Positions 8,896 through 17,539 of a stretch of DNA of 64,000 nucleotides are shown here, piece by piece (the stretch's first letter is position 1; every line of letters starts with the position of its first letter). Location of the stretch: positions 1-64,000 of the forward strand of contig NZ_JAGGPU010000008.1 of NCBI RefSeq assembly GCF_018613605.1, in the 5' to 3' direction. This DNA is from Pedobacter sp. ISL-64. Its GTDB lineage: Bacteria > Bacteroidota > Bacteroidia > Sphingobacteriales > Sphingobacteriaceae. Position numbers and translations under genes: made by a program. Below the pieces are notes generated by a model, which searched no databases, had not been told where the DNA came from, and saw only the letters and a list, made by a program, of their open reading frames with translations.

Positions 8896-10128
8896 TTACT
8901 CTTCTAAATAATCCAAATCTTTGTTGAAACTTTCTTTTAATTGGCTCAAACCAAACATCGCAATCAGGGTTAAGATTCCCATCACTAAATATCCGGCAGT
9001 AATTAATCCGTATTTATGGGTTAAAAATTCGAATAAGAATGTAATAGGGATTAATGCGCCCCTAACAAAATTAGGTGCAGTTGTAGTTACCGTAGCCCTA
9101 ATGTTTGTGCCGAATTGTTCTGATGCAATGGTAACAAATGTGGCCCAATAACCTACAGAGAAGCCCATAAACAAGCAGATCCAGATAAAATTGCTACCCG
9201 TTAAGCCGAAACTGGTTAAATAAACAACTACACTCGCAACAGAAAGCAAGTGGAAGATAAAGACTGTTTTTTTTCTCGACTTTAATACCTGAGAGAGTAG
9301 CCCCGTAACCACATCGCCTATTGCAATTCCAAAATAGGTAAACATAATGCCGGTACCAGCTTTTAGTGGTTCTGTTGCACCTAAAGCTTTGCCAAATTCT
9401 GGCGCTAAGGTAACCAGGATCCCCACTACAAACCATAACGGAATACCGATTAAGATACAGTAGAGATATTTCGAAAAACGTTTCCAGTTGTTAAACAGCA
9501 TTAAGATATTTCCTTTTGATACTTCTGTTTGGTTAGCGGCGTGTTTAAACATGCCCGATTCGAAAGTGCCAACACGCAATAAAAGCAGTACCAGGCCCAT
9601 TCCACCACCTACAAAGTATGAGGTTTGCCAGGTAAATTCGGCTGCTACAGTTGCTGCAACAGCTGCACCCAATAAACCTACAGCACCAACAATCATGGTT
9701 CCATAACCGCGTTTTTCTTTATCCATGGTTTCAGCAACCAAAGTAATCCCTGCACCAAGCTCGCCAGCTAAACCTATACCGGCAATAAACCTGATGATGG
9801 CGTAGCTGTTAACCGATGTAACAAAACCATTGGCAATATTGGCTAGTGAATATAAAAGAATTGAACCAAAAAGAACTTTGATCCTTCCCAGTTTATCGCC
9901 CAGTATTCCCCATAAAATTCCGCCTAAAAGTAGACCGAACATTTGAGAATTGATGATCAAAAAGCCATCAGATTGCATATTTGCCTGGGAAACGCCAATT
10001 TCAGTTAAACTTTGAACACGAACAACAGAGAATAAAACAAGATCGTAAATATCTACGAAGTAACCCAGAGCAGCTACAATAACTAAGAAAATTACATTGC
10101 GGTTGTTTGCTTTTGCTTGAAGATCCAT
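8896..10128 (-). CDS. Major facilitator superfamily transporter
   Basis: A 410-residue inner-membrane transporter with about 12 hydrophobic helices. The MFS loop 2-3 signature is present as GILGDKLGRIKVLFGS at about 95-110. The layout and sequence resemble the metabolite:H+ symporter and sugar transporter branch rather than drug pumps, but the substrate is not evident. It is transcribed alone, with no enzyme gene beside it to suggest a substrate. Confidence 0.85.
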   Translation of the reverse strand: MDLQAKANNRNVIFLVIVAALGYFVDIYDLVLFSVVRVQSLTEIGVSQANMQSDGFLIINSQMFGLLLGGILWGILGDKLGRIKVLFGSILLYSLANIANGFVTSVNSYAIIRFIAGIGLAGELGAGITLVAETMDKEKRGYGTMIVGAVGLLGAAVAATVAAEFTWQTSYFVGGGMGLVLLLLRVGTFESGMFKHAANQTEVSKGNILMLFNNWKRFSKYLYCILIGIPLWFVVGILVTLAPEFGKALGATEPLKAGTGIMFTYFGIAIGDVVTGLLSQVLKSRKKTVFIFHLLSVASVVVYLTSFGLTGSNFIWICLFMGFSVGYWATFVTIASEQFGTNIRATVTTTAPNFVRGALIPITFLFEFLTHKYGLITAGYLVMGILTLIAMFGLSQLKESFNKDLDYLEE

Positions 10129-10194
10129 TTAATTATTTGGTTTAAACGCTGAAAGTACGCAATAACACAAATATTTAAAATAGATTTTTAAAAT

Positions 10195-10226
10195 AAAAGC
10201 CACTCTTGTTTTAGAGTGGCTTTTAC
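10195..10226 (-). terminator. Terminator of the small lipoprotein gene
   Basis: AAAAGCCACTC and GAGTGGCTTTT form an 11-bp stem with an eight-base loop. Read leftwards it lies just past the stop codon at 10231 and is followed by T-rich sequence. Confidence 0.85.
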
Positions 10227-10230
10227 ATCC

Positions 10231-10452
10231 CTACATTGGAGGATTTTTTTTCGTTGTATCAGGTGGCATTTTAGTCGTGTCAGGCATTTTTTTAGAGGTT
10301 GTGTCTGGCATCTTTTTAGTCGTATCCATCATTTTTGTAGAATCCGTCGCAGTACTGTCTGAAGAACCAGCCATATTTTTAGACGAATTGCATGCTGATG
10401 TGGCTATCATAAGAGAACCCGCAAAAGCAAGACTTAAGATTATTTTTTTCAT
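10231..10452 (-). CDS. Small Thr/Pro/Met/Lys-rich lipoprotein
   Basis: A 73-residue protein. The signal peptide ends in a lipobox, ATSAC, with Cys21 as the lipidation site. The mature part is low-complexity and contains several short repeats of the type KMPDTT/KKMPDTTK, ending in NPPM. Such short tethered, unstructured proteins are common in Sphingobacteriaceae. No function can be assigned. It has its own terminator at 10195-10226. Confidence 0.75.
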   Translation of the reverse strand: MKKIILSLAFAGSLMIATSACNSSKNMAGSSDSTATDSTKMMDTTKKMPDTTSKKMPDTTKMPPDTTKKNPPM

Positions 10453-10579
10453 AGTTTTTATTGTTATCTATCAACCTAACAACCTTATAATCATTTGGTT
10501 TTATTTTTTTTTATTTCATATTGCTTATTTTTTACCCATCGAACTGATTATTAGTATATTGTGAAACAAAATAAATATA

Positions 10580-10876
10580 TTATTCATTGTAGATCTTTAA
10601 CTTATTCAGCAATTCTGGCGATATATTTTCCGCATATACACCATAACCATCTACCAATATTCCCACATTTGATGAAATGGCATAAACAACAGCGCTATCA
10701 GCCGGGTCGGTCATTCCTTCGAAACGGTACACTTCTTCAATTTCAAATTCTTCAGGCTTCAGGAGCAAATTGACTGATTTACATGCTAAACTTTCTGCCG
10801 TTAAATTGAAATCTAAATTATAACCACGACTATCTAAATCTGTTAAAGCATCGGTAATGGTATCATAAACACGCAT
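10580..10876 (-). CDS. Small conserved protein often mislabelled phosphoribosylpyrophosphate synthetase
   Basis: A 98-residue cytoplasmic protein beginning MRVYDTITDALTDL with the characteristic core EEFEIEEVYRFEGMTDPADS followed by AVVYAI. From memory, database entries for this family often carry the name phosphoribosylpyrophosphate synthetase. The protein is far too short for that enzyme and has no PRPP-binding loop, so the name should not be propagated. It stands alone between a lipoprotein gene and a divergent DUF4442 gene. The true role is unknown. Confidence 0.72.
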   Translation of the reverse strand: MRVYDTITDALTDLDSRGYNLDFNLTAESLACKSVNLLLKPEEFEIEEVYRFEGMTDPADSAVVYAISSNVGILVDGYGVYAENISPELLNKLKIYNE

Positions 10877-10956
10877 AATTCTAAATTACCGAAATATTAC
10901 TAAAACAAGATCTTCAAAACTTTAAAAGGTGATAAAACTTTCTGATATTAGTGAAT

Positions 10957-11442
10957 ATGATTATTTCTCAAAACACCCTGAAATGGGTAATGCGTTTTTA
11001 CCCACCCCTATTTTTTCAACGCATTTGGGTTCAGAAATTTGAAAATGAATTTAGAAGTTGTACGGTTAAGCTGAGCAAGAGTTTTTTGAATAAAAATTAT
11101 AACGGTTCTATTTTTGGTGGTACTATTTATGGAGCTACAGATCCGTTTTATGCCTTATTGTTCGATCAGTTAATGCAGCGCCGAGGCTTTAAAGTCCGTG
11201 TTTGGCTAAAAAGTGCTTCTATACAATATTTAAAACCTGGTCGTTCTACATTATACTTTACCATAACCGTAACTGATGAGATGTTGAACGAAGCAGAGCA
11301 CGCGCTAAAAACCGTTGGAAAGTTTGTAAAGGCCTACCCGATGGAAATTACCAATAAGGATGGCGGGCTGTGTGCTACCGTGATGAATGAAGTTTATATC
11401 CGAAACCTGCATCAGGGCGAAACCCCTAGAGTTGCTTACTAA
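10957..11442 (+). CDS. DUF4442 hotdog-fold protein (thioesterase-like)
   Basis: A 161-residue protein of the DUF4442 family, which adopts a hotdog fold related to acyl-CoA thioesterases. The core NYNGSIFGGTIYGATDPFYALLF corresponds to the helix and strand that line the acyl pocket. I use the ATG at 10957 rather than the GTG two codons upstream. Enzyme activity and substrate are unproven. A gene for an AlbA_2-domain protein follows after 11 bp on the same strand. Confidence 0.75.
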   Translation: MIISQNTLKWVMRFYPPLFFQRIWVQKFENEFRSCTVKLSKSFLNKNYNGSIFGGTIYGATDPFYALLFDQLMQRRGFKVRVWLKSASIQYLKPGRSTLYFTITVTDEMLNEAEHALKTVGKFVKAYPMEITNKDGGLCATVMNEVYIRNLHQGETPRVAY

Positions 11443-11453
11443 TTTTTTAGATT

Positions 11454-12083
11454 ATGCCGAGTATTAAGAGTTTAATTTTGCAGGGCGAAGGCGTTATGCT
11501 CGATTTTAAGAAAACCATTACCAATACCGAGAAAATTGCCAAGAGCCTGGTTGCTTTTGCCAATAACAAAGGTGGTAAACTATTAATTGGTGTCGCTGAT
11601 GATGGATCGATCAAAGGCGTAAAATCAGAAGAAGAAGAGAAATATATGATTTTGACTTCTGCACATCAATTCTGCAAACCGGCAATTGAGCCTTATTTCG
11701 AAGAGATTTATGTTGATGATAAATTGGTACTGGTGGCTAATATCCCTGAAAGCGATACAAAGCCACATTATGCACTCGATGATCAAAAAAAATGGTGGGC
11801 TTATATCCGTATCGACGATAAAAGTGTGTTGGCCAGCCGGATTATTTTGGAAGTGTTGAAACAGGAATATAAGAACAATGATGTGCTCATCTCCTATTCT
11901 GAAAATGAAAAAAAGCTGCTCGAATACCTGGAGCAAAATGAAAAAATTACTTTAAAGGAACTCAGTAAGTTATTACGCAGTTCTTACCGTAAAGCCCAGA
12001 AAGTATTGGTTAATTTAATTTTAACCAATGTGATCAGATCGCATACTTCTGAAAAGGAAGAATATTTTACAGCGGTGCGCTAA
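11454..12083 (+). CDS. AlbA_2 (Schlafen-like) domain protein with C-terminal winged helix
   Basis: A 209-residue protein. Residues 10-130 match the AlbA_2 domain, formerly called AAA_4, with the typical FANNKGGKLLIGVADDGSIKGV strand-turn-strand. The C-terminal part (about 150-205, with KITLKELSKLLRSS and KAQKVLVNLILTNVI) looks like a winged helix-turn-helix. Members bind nucleic acid and some act as regulators or nucleases. Which applies here is unknown. It is likely in one unit with the DUF4442 gene. Confidence 0.75.
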   Translation: MPSIKSLILQGEGVMLDFKKTITNTEKIAKSLVAFANNKGGKLLIGVADDGSIKGVKSEEEEKYMILTSAHQFCKPAIEPYFEEIYVDDKLVLVANIPESDTKPHYALDDQKKWWAYIRIDDKSVLASRIILEVLKQEYKNNDVLISYSENEKKLLEYLEQNEKITLKELSKLLRSSYRKAQKVLVNLILTNVIRSHTSEKEEYFTAVR

Positions 12084-12111
12084 TCCCTTTTACAAAAACT
12101 TTCAATTTACA

Positions 12112-13305
12112 ATGTCACATATCAAATTAATCCTCGCTACTTTAATACTGTTGATTTCTTTTGAGGCAGAATCTCAAAATTACACGGACTCATTGAGTTC
12201 GGCATTAACCGATTATTTAAATAAAAATGAAATACCTGGTTTCGCAGTTATGATTTTAAATCAGGATAAAATCGTTTATGAAAAAGGATTCGGTTATGCT
12301 AATATCGAAAAAAAGCAGCCTTTTAAGACAAACACCATCCAAAATATCGGCTCTGTTAGCAAAACATTTATTGCCGTAGCGCTAATGAAAGCCATTGAAT
12401 TGGGTTATTTTACCCTGGAAACTAACATTAACGATATCCTTCCGTTTAAAGTGGTAAATCCCAATGCGCCAAATGATACTATAAGCATAAAATACTTAAC
12501 TACTCATACTTCGGGTATATTAGATAATAAAGTTACGCTGAACCGCTCCTATCGGTTTATTGGTCAGGCAAAAAGCGACAAGCTGATTCAGATACTGAAA
12601 GGTTACAACTATACTTCCGATTTGCGTGATACCACACTGGGCACATTTTTAAAGAGCTACTTAACACCCGACGGTCAACTGTATACTAAAGACAATTTCG
12701 GATCAGCTTTGCCTGGTAAAAGTGCATCTTATAGCAATATTGGATCTGCATTGGCTGCTTACCTTATCGAAATTAAGTCAGGCCTGTCTTTTGCCGATTT
12801 TACAACGCAATATATTTTTAATCCTCTCAGAATGAAAGAAACCAGCTGGTTTCTGCCGAAAAAAATCAATAACAGACAAGCCACGCCTTATCTGGATAAA
12901 AGCACACCACTTCCGTTTTATCACCTCACCACCTATCCTGATGGTGGATTGCGGACTTCGGCCAGCGAGTTAAGTTTATATGTTAGCGAAATGATAAAAA
13001 CGCTCAATAATAAATCACGTTTAATCAATAAAAACTCGGTAGCAACTATGTTTAAGCCGGTATTTAATGAAATCAACGTGCCTCAAGGCATGCTACTTAA
13101 AACAAGAAATAAGGGTGTTTTCTGGAATCTTTATAAGGATGGTTACATCGGCCATGATGGAGATGACCCAGGGGTAAGCACTTACATTTTATTTAACAGG
13201 CATACTGGAATCATTTTCTTGAGTAACATCTACATGGAAGACAAAACCAATATCATTTCTATACTTAAGAAATATGCACCCTCACTTTCGGAACCTGACC
13301 GATAG
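12112..13305 (+). CDS. Secreted serine hydrolase, beta-lactamase/transpeptidase family
   Basis: A 397-residue exported protein. The signal peptide covers about residues 1-22 (ILATLILLISFEAESQ). The SxxK motif is SVSK at 81-84, within QNIGSVSKTF, and the YxN motif is YSN at 207-209. These place it in the class C beta-lactamase/AmpH/D-aminopeptidase group. The usual third motif is represented by GHDGDDPG rather than KTG. Substrates in this family range from peptidoglycan peptides to esters, so no antibiotic resistance role should be assumed. Confidence 0.85.
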   Translation: MSHIKLILATLILLISFEAESQNYTDSLSSALTDYLNKNEIPGFAVMILNQDKIVYEKGFGYANIEKKQPFKTNTIQNIGSVSKTFIAVALMKAIELGYFTLETNINDILPFKVVNPNAPNDTISIKYLTTHTSGILDNKVTLNRSYRFIGQAKSDKLIQILKGYNYTSDLRDTTLGTFLKSYLTPDGQLYTKDNFGSALPGKSASYSNIGSALAAYLIEIKSGLSFADFTTQYIFNPLRMKETSWFLPKKINNRQATPYLDKSTPLPFYHLTTYPDGGLRTSASELSLYVSEMIKTLNNKSRLINKNSVATMFKPVFNEINVPQGMLLKTRNKGVFWNLYKDGYIGHDGDDPGVSTYILFNRHTGIIFLSNIYMEDKTNIISILKKYAPSLSEPDR

Positions 13306-13324
13306 TAATAAGATCTAAATCTGC

Positions 13325-13356
13325 TTGTTTTTTGAGCTTTAAAAATCCGACCTTTG
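13325..13356 (+). promoter_or_regulatory. Possible promoter of the MATE gene
   Basis: TTG at 13325-13327 and GACCTTTG at 13349-13356 are 21 bases apart. They resemble the Bacteroidota TTTG/TAnnTTTG pair with one mismatch in the minus-7 box. The box ends seven bases before the ATG, which would give a very short or leaderless transcript. Confidence 0.3.
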
Positions 13357-13363
13357 TAAACTT

Positions 13364-14728
13364 ATGTTTTCTAAAATTTACTCTAAATATAAACCCTATT
13401 ACAAAGAAAATCTTCATTTGGCACTGCCAATTGTAGGTTCACAGGTTGGTCATACCTTAGTACACATGGCCGATAGTATTATTGTAGGCCATTTTACCGA
13501 TACCATTCAATTAGCTGCTGTTTCATTGGTGAACAGTATATTTATGCTTATCCTCGTAATCGGATTGGGTATCTCCTACGGTTTAACGCCACTTATTGCG
13601 CAGGAAAACGGCCGTCAGAATTATGATGAATGCGGAAAGCTTTTATCAAACAGCTTAATTATTAATATCTGTGTGGGGATATTTTTGTACATACTGGTTC
13701 AATTAGGGATATTTTTTGTGATTGACCACCTGGAGCAAACGCCCGAGGTAGTGCGTTATGCAAAACCTTATCTGAATCTATTATCTGTTTCAATTATCCC
13801 TTTATTGATCTTCCAGACTTTTAAACAGTTTGCTGAAGGTTTAGGGTTTACCAAACAAGCCATGTTTGTTTCTATCTGGGGAAATGCGATCAACATCATT
13901 TTAGGAATCATTTTCGTAAAAGGTATGTTCGGTATTAAATCGATGGGTGTTAGTGGTGTGGGGTTAAGTACTTTAATCGACAGGATTTTAATGGCCACCG
14001 TAATGTGTTTTTATGTATTACGTTCTCAGCATTTCAAAAAATACCTGATCAGTTTTAAAGCCACGTTTTTTGATAAAATAAGGGCGATTAAGATTGCTAA
14101 AATCGGGATGCCTGTTGCTATGCAATACGCTTTCGAAATCAGTGCTTTTAGCGGTGCTGCAGTGCTTATCGGTACAATTGGGGCCGTAGAACAGGCTGCG
14201 CATCAAATTGCAATTAGTTTAGCCGCCATGACCTATATGATTGCCAGCGGTGTAGCTTCAGCAGCCACCATTAAAACGGGAAATAACTTTGGTAAGAAAA
14301 ATTTCGACGATTTACGTAAATCTGCCATAGCCAGCTACCATGTTATTTTGTTGTTTATGTCGGTTACCGCTGTGATTTTTGTTTTGGCCAATAACATCAT
14401 GCCCTTCATTTACACGGAAGATGACGCTGTTATTCCGATTGCTGCCCAATTATTGATTATTGCTGGCTTTTTTCAGCTGTTTGATGGCACACAGGTGGTT
14501 GGCCTAGGTATTTTACGTGGTATTGGTGATGTTAATATTCCAACTTTTATTACCTTTTTAGCCTATTGGGTAGTTGGTATTCCAATTGGCTATGTATTAG
14601 GATTTCATTTTAACTTAGGCGTTAATGGCATCTGGTATGGATTAACCCTGGGTTTATTAACGGCTTCTATCCTGTTGTTTATGCGTTTTCAGAATAAAAC
14701 GAAGGCTTTGAAGGCAGGTGGGTTATAA
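13364..14728 (+). CDS. MATE family multidrug/cation efflux transporter
   Basis: A 454-residue inner-membrane protein with about 12 helices arranged as two similar halves. The first half carries the MATE hallmark LPIVGSQVGHTLVHMADSII, and the second carries KIGMPVAMQYAFEISAF. The family exports cationic drugs or metabolites in exchange for Na+ or H+. The substrate is unknown. The last 19 codons are partly repeated 286 bp downstream (14943-14991), which suggests that the 3' end was disturbed by insertion or duplication. Confidence 0.9.
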   Translation: MFSKIYSKYKPYYKENLHLALPIVGSQVGHTLVHMADSIIVGHFTDTIQLAAVSLVNSIFMLILVIGLGISYGLTPLIAQENGRQNYDECGKLLSNSLIINICVGIFLYILVQLGIFFVIDHLEQTPEVVRYAKPYLNLLSVSIIPLLIFQTFKQFAEGLGFTKQAMFVSIWGNAINIILGIIFVKGMFGIKSMGVSGVGLSTLIDRILMATVMCFYVLRSQHFKKYLISFKATFFDKIRAIKIAKIGMPVAMQYAFEISAFSGAAVLIGTIGAVEQAAHQIAISLAAMTYMIASGVASAATIKTGNNFGKKNFDDLRKSAIASYHVILLFMSVTAVIFVLANNIMPFIYTEDDAVIPIAAQLLIIAGFFQLFDGTQVVGLGILRGIGDVNIPTFITFLAYWVVGIPIGYVLGFHFNLGVNGIWYGLTLGLLTASILLFMRFQNKTKALKAGGL

Positions 14729-14991
14729 TTTTGATTACGTTTTTAGCGCCATCAGGTTTTGGAAATGAATGCCAGTGTTTTATGGGATGCAGTAGTCCCG
14801 CTATCCGTTCCAGCCGATGCTGATTCAGTGCCGACTTTTTCGGTAAACAATCGGCATCCACTGCTATCGGGCTTATAATGAAAGGTTTGTGCAGGTAAAA
14901 TCCGATGTTGATAGAAGAATCTACAACCAGGGAAATGAAAAGTTAACGGATTCTATTATCTATGCGTTTTCAGAATAAAACGAAGGCTTTG
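14657..14991 (+). repeat. Direct repeat duplicating the 3' end of the MATE gene
   Basis: A perfect 31-bp repeat occurs at 14680-14710, inside the gene, and again at 14961-14991. A further match of 13 of 14 bases lies just upstream (14657-14670 and 14943-14956), with a 5-bp deletion in the second copy. The second copy reads in a frame that continues KTKALVGN and then stops. The DNA between the copies has no supported gene. Confidence 0.7.
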
Positions 14992-15138
14992 GTAGGTAAT
15001 TCTCATTCTGAGCGAAGCGAAGAATCTTAGTTAGTGGTCTTCGACAGGCTCAGATTGACAAATCTTTTTGAATTGGAGGATTAATACGTAGTTAAATATT
15101 TATGATGTCTCCTGCCTGTTGAAGGAGCTTTACTCATT
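14729..15138. other. Non-coding, repeat-rich gap after the MATE gene
   Basis: No gene is supported in these 410 bases. They hold a CCCGCTATCCG-type repeat at about 14785-14880 with GCCGATGC and CGGCATCC arms, the duplicated MATE tail at 14943-14991, and an inverted repeat at 15001-15060. The last of these has the CTGAGC/TTCGACAGGCTCAG arms seen elsewhere in this window. Confidence 0.6.
15001..15060. repeat. Dispersed palindromic repeat (CTGAGC...GCTCAG type)
   Basis: CATTCTGAGCGAAGCGAAG at the left and TTCGACAGGCTCAG at the right form an imperfect inverted repeat. The same arm sequences recur at 32152-32290 and 58866-58922. Confidence 0.6.
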
Positions 15139-15873
15139 TTATTTACCCCCAACATTAACCACAACACCAATGGTGAAGATAGAATTGCCCGCAGACATAT
15201 ATTTACGATTTTTTAAGCCAATATTACTGCTGGTGGTATATTGTAGCTGAAAAGTTTTGCTGAGTGCCATACGCGTAAAGAAAACCGGTTCAAAGAAAAT
15301 ATTATCTTCTTTCGGCTGCACAACACCGTTTAAAAAGAACCTATCCATCTTAATATGACTAATCCTTAATGCTGTACCATAATTAATTGGGAAATCTGTT
15401 CCAAATAACCGAAGGTTGTTTTTCTTTTTCGAACTGTAATTAACCTGTAAAAATGTTTTCCGGTAATCTACTTCCTGCAATTCGCTGCTGATGAGGATGT
15501 CGTCTTTATAATCGCGGAAGGTAATATCACTCCAGCCCTTCCCTACGCCTGCATAAACTTCAATAATCCGGTTGTTATCCGGGCCAAAGGTATCAAAGTA
15601 TCCTCCCCCAATTTCAATAAGTTTATGTCCGAAATCCTTGCTTTTTCTTTCACTATTCATTCTCGAACCACTAAAAAGTACACCAATGTGATCAGAAACT
15701 GCATAAGCACCATTAACACTGGCATTGCCTTTTAAAGAGATGTGCGCGCCGCCGCTAAATTCGCCCTGTTTACTTAACATGGGGGTATTTGGTACGTTTG
15801 GCATATAAACAGAAGAACAACTGGCTGCGAAAAGCACTAAAACTGGAAGTGTAAAACGTAAGTATTTAATCAT
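15139..15873 (-). CDS. Lipoprotein with predicted outer-membrane beta structure
   Basis: The protein is 244 residues from the ATG at 15873. An upstream ATG at 15903 is less likely because it would push the signal peptide inward. The signal peptide ends LFAASC, a lipobox. The rest consists of alternating hydrophobic/polar strands rich in Gly, Ser and Tyr (for example GGAHISLKGNASVNGAYAVSD), as in small outer-membrane barrels. No named domain is recognised. It lies 38 bp after the TruC-type gene on the same strand and is probably in its transcript. Confidence 0.7.
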   Translation of the reverse strand: MIKYLRFTLPVLVLFAASCSSVYMPNVPNTPMLSKQGEFSGGAHISLKGNASVNGAYAVSDHIGVLFSGSRMNSERKSKDFGHKLIEIGGGYFDTFGPDNNRIIEVYAGVGKGWSDITFRDYKDDILISSELQEVDYRKTFLQVNYSSKKKNNLRLFGTDFPINYGTALRISHIKMDRFFLNGVVQPKEDNIFFEPVFFTRMALSKTFQLQYTTSSNIGLKNRKYMSAGNSIFTIGVVVNVGGK

Positions 15874-15911
15874 AGATGTTATATAAACAGATTTTGATGG
15901 CAAAAATTGTG

Positions 15912-16595
15912 CTAAGATTCCATTTTCATTAAATCCATCATTCTTTTAAACTCATCGTGTAAACCGGCTTTTAAATGGATTTTTTCTTTTGTCACGGGAT
16001 GAGTGAATGCTAACTCCGAGGCATGGAGCAACATGGTTGTCATATCCCATTGCGCTTTAAAGAATTTGTTTTGTTTGTTGCAGCCATGTGTCCTATCGCC
16101 AATAATTGGATGTAGGATATGGCTAAAGTGTCTTCTCAATTGATGCATCCTCCCGGTTTTGGGTGTGGCCTCTACCAATGAATACCGTGAGGTTGGATGT
16201 TTACCAAAAGCTACAGCTACCTCTGCCCTTTGAAGTGTTCTAAACGAAGTGAAAGCATCCTGCATCGTTCCGTTTTCTTTGGCTAATGGATAATCAATGT
16301 CCATTGTATCAGGTGTAAAACCACGCAAAATAGCCAGGTATTTTTTATCGGTTTCAGCGTTCATAAATTGCTGATGCATAGCGATTTCAGATGCTTTGTC
16401 GAAAGCAAATAATAAGATTCCGCTTGTCTTCCTATCTAGTCTATGTACCGGACTAACATGTTTGCCAACCTGGTTTCTTAGTAACTGAAGTGCGAATTCT
16501 GTGGCGTCTCGTGCAATGGAAGATTGATGCACCAATAACCCATGAGGTTTGTTAATTGCAATTAGATTCTCGTCCTGATAAATAATCTCCAACAT
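15912..16595 (-). CDS. truC: RluA-family pseudouridine synthase, TruC-like
   Basis: A 227-residue enzyme of the RluA family that isomerises uridine in RNA. The active-site block is VHRLDRKTSG with catalytic Asp54, followed by PKTGRMHQLRRH, the family motif near the C-terminus. The absence of an S4 domain, the short length and the residues after GDRTHGCNKQN match TruC, which modifies tRNA position 65 in E. coli. Another RluA-family member is encoded at 34174-34896. Confidence 0.85.
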   Translation of the reverse strand: MLEIIYQDENLIAINKPHGLLVHQSSIARDATEFALQLLRNQVGKHVSPVHRLDRKTSGILLFAFDKASEIAMHQQFMNAETDKKYLAILRGFTPDTMDIDYPLAKENGTMQDAFTSFRTLQRAEVAVAFGKHPTSRYSLVEATPKTGRMHQLRRHFSHILHPIIGDRTHGCNKQNKFFKAQWDMTTMLLHASELAFTHPVTKEKIHLKAGLHDEFKRMMDLMKMES

Positions 16596-16636
16596 ATGGC
16601 CGCGAAGATAAGGATATTATGGTTTTGTGGATGAGC

Positions 16637-17539
16637 TTATCCAAATAAATCAAAAGCCAGGCGGTAGGTGTTGCAGTGCGCATCTACAATATCTCTGATA
16701 TCGATGGAGTAGCCACCGCCCATACTCACCTGCACAGCCAGATTTTTATCTTTACAGGCCTGTAGCACCATTCCGTCGCGTTCTTTACATGCGGCCTTGC
16801 TTAATGCCAGTTTGCCCAGTTTATCGGTAGAAAGCACATCAACCCCCGATAGATAAAATACAAAATCAGGTTTGGCCCTTTCGAATGCCTTTTTCAAATT
16901 TACTTTTAAAGATGATAGATATTCTTCATCCTGTACACCATCATTTAAAGGAACATCCAGACTTGACATTTCTTTTCTGAAAGGAAAATTTTTATCGCCA
17001 TGCATCGAAAAAGTGAACACCCTTGGCTCCTTTTGAAAGATTTCTGCCGTGCCATTTCCCTGATGCACATCTAAATCGATAATTAAGATCCGCTTAGCTA
17101 AATTTTTATTTAACAAGTAATTAGCTGCAACAGCCTGATCATTTAACAAACAAAAACCTTCGCCCCAATTGCTGCCTGCATGATGGGTGCCACCTGCTAC
17201 ATTAAAGGCAATTCCGTTACTCATTGCAAAATGGGCCGCATCGATTGTACCTTGAGTAATTCGCAGCTCGCGTTCTAATAGCTGCGCGTTTAATGGGAAA
17301 CCTATTCTTCTTTGGTCTTTTGCTGAAAGTGTTAAATCTCTAAGCTGTTCCCAATATGTTTTTTCGTGAGCCAGGAGTATAATATCTTCCGAAACTGGTT
17401 CTGGGCTAAATAAATTCTGCTGTGCTATAGTCCCTTCGTGCAAAAGTTGTTCGGGTATCAACTCATATTTCAGCATCGGAAAACGGTGCCCTTCAGGCAA
17501 AGGATGCGCGTAAAGGGGATGCCAGGCAATCTTAATCAT
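16637..17539 (-). CDS. Histone-deacetylase-fold protein (class IV, HDAC11-like)
   Basis: A 300-residue zinc amidohydrolase of the arginase/deacetylase fold. All active-site residues are present: the His119-His120 pair in GGTHHAG, zinc ligands Asp157 and His159 in DLDVHQGNG, Asp234 in SGVDVL, and the tyrosine of the GGGY loop at Tyr277. The order and short length match class IV bacterial HDAC-like proteins. Likely substrates are acylated lysines, small acyl-amines or acyl esters. Its start overlaps the bestrophin stop by one base, which suggests coupling. Confidence 0.87.
   Translation of the reverse strand: MIKIAWHPLYAHPLPEGHRFPMLKYELIPEQLLHEGTIAQQNLFSPEPVSEDIILLAHEKTYWEQLRDLTLSAKDQRRIGFPLNAQLLERELRITQGTIDAAHFAMSNGIAFNVAGGTHHAGSNWGEGFCLLNDQAVAANYLLNKNLAKRILIIDLDVHQGNGTAEIFQKEPRVFTFSMHGDKNFPFRKEMSSLDVPLNDGVQDEEYLSSLKVNLKKAFERAKPDFVFYLSGVDVLSTDKLGKLALSKAACKERDGMVLQACKDKNLAVQVSMGGGYSIDIRDIVDAHCNTYRLAFDLFG

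Noticed and set aside
10277..10564. 95-codon plus-strand frame rich in Ile and Val
   Set aside because: It is antisense to the small lipoprotein gene, whose signal peptide, lipobox and terminator are convincing.
10580..10876. Phosphoribosylpyrophosphate synthetase
   Set aside because: The family name is common in databases, but the 98-residue protein has no PRPP-binding motif and is a third of the needed length.
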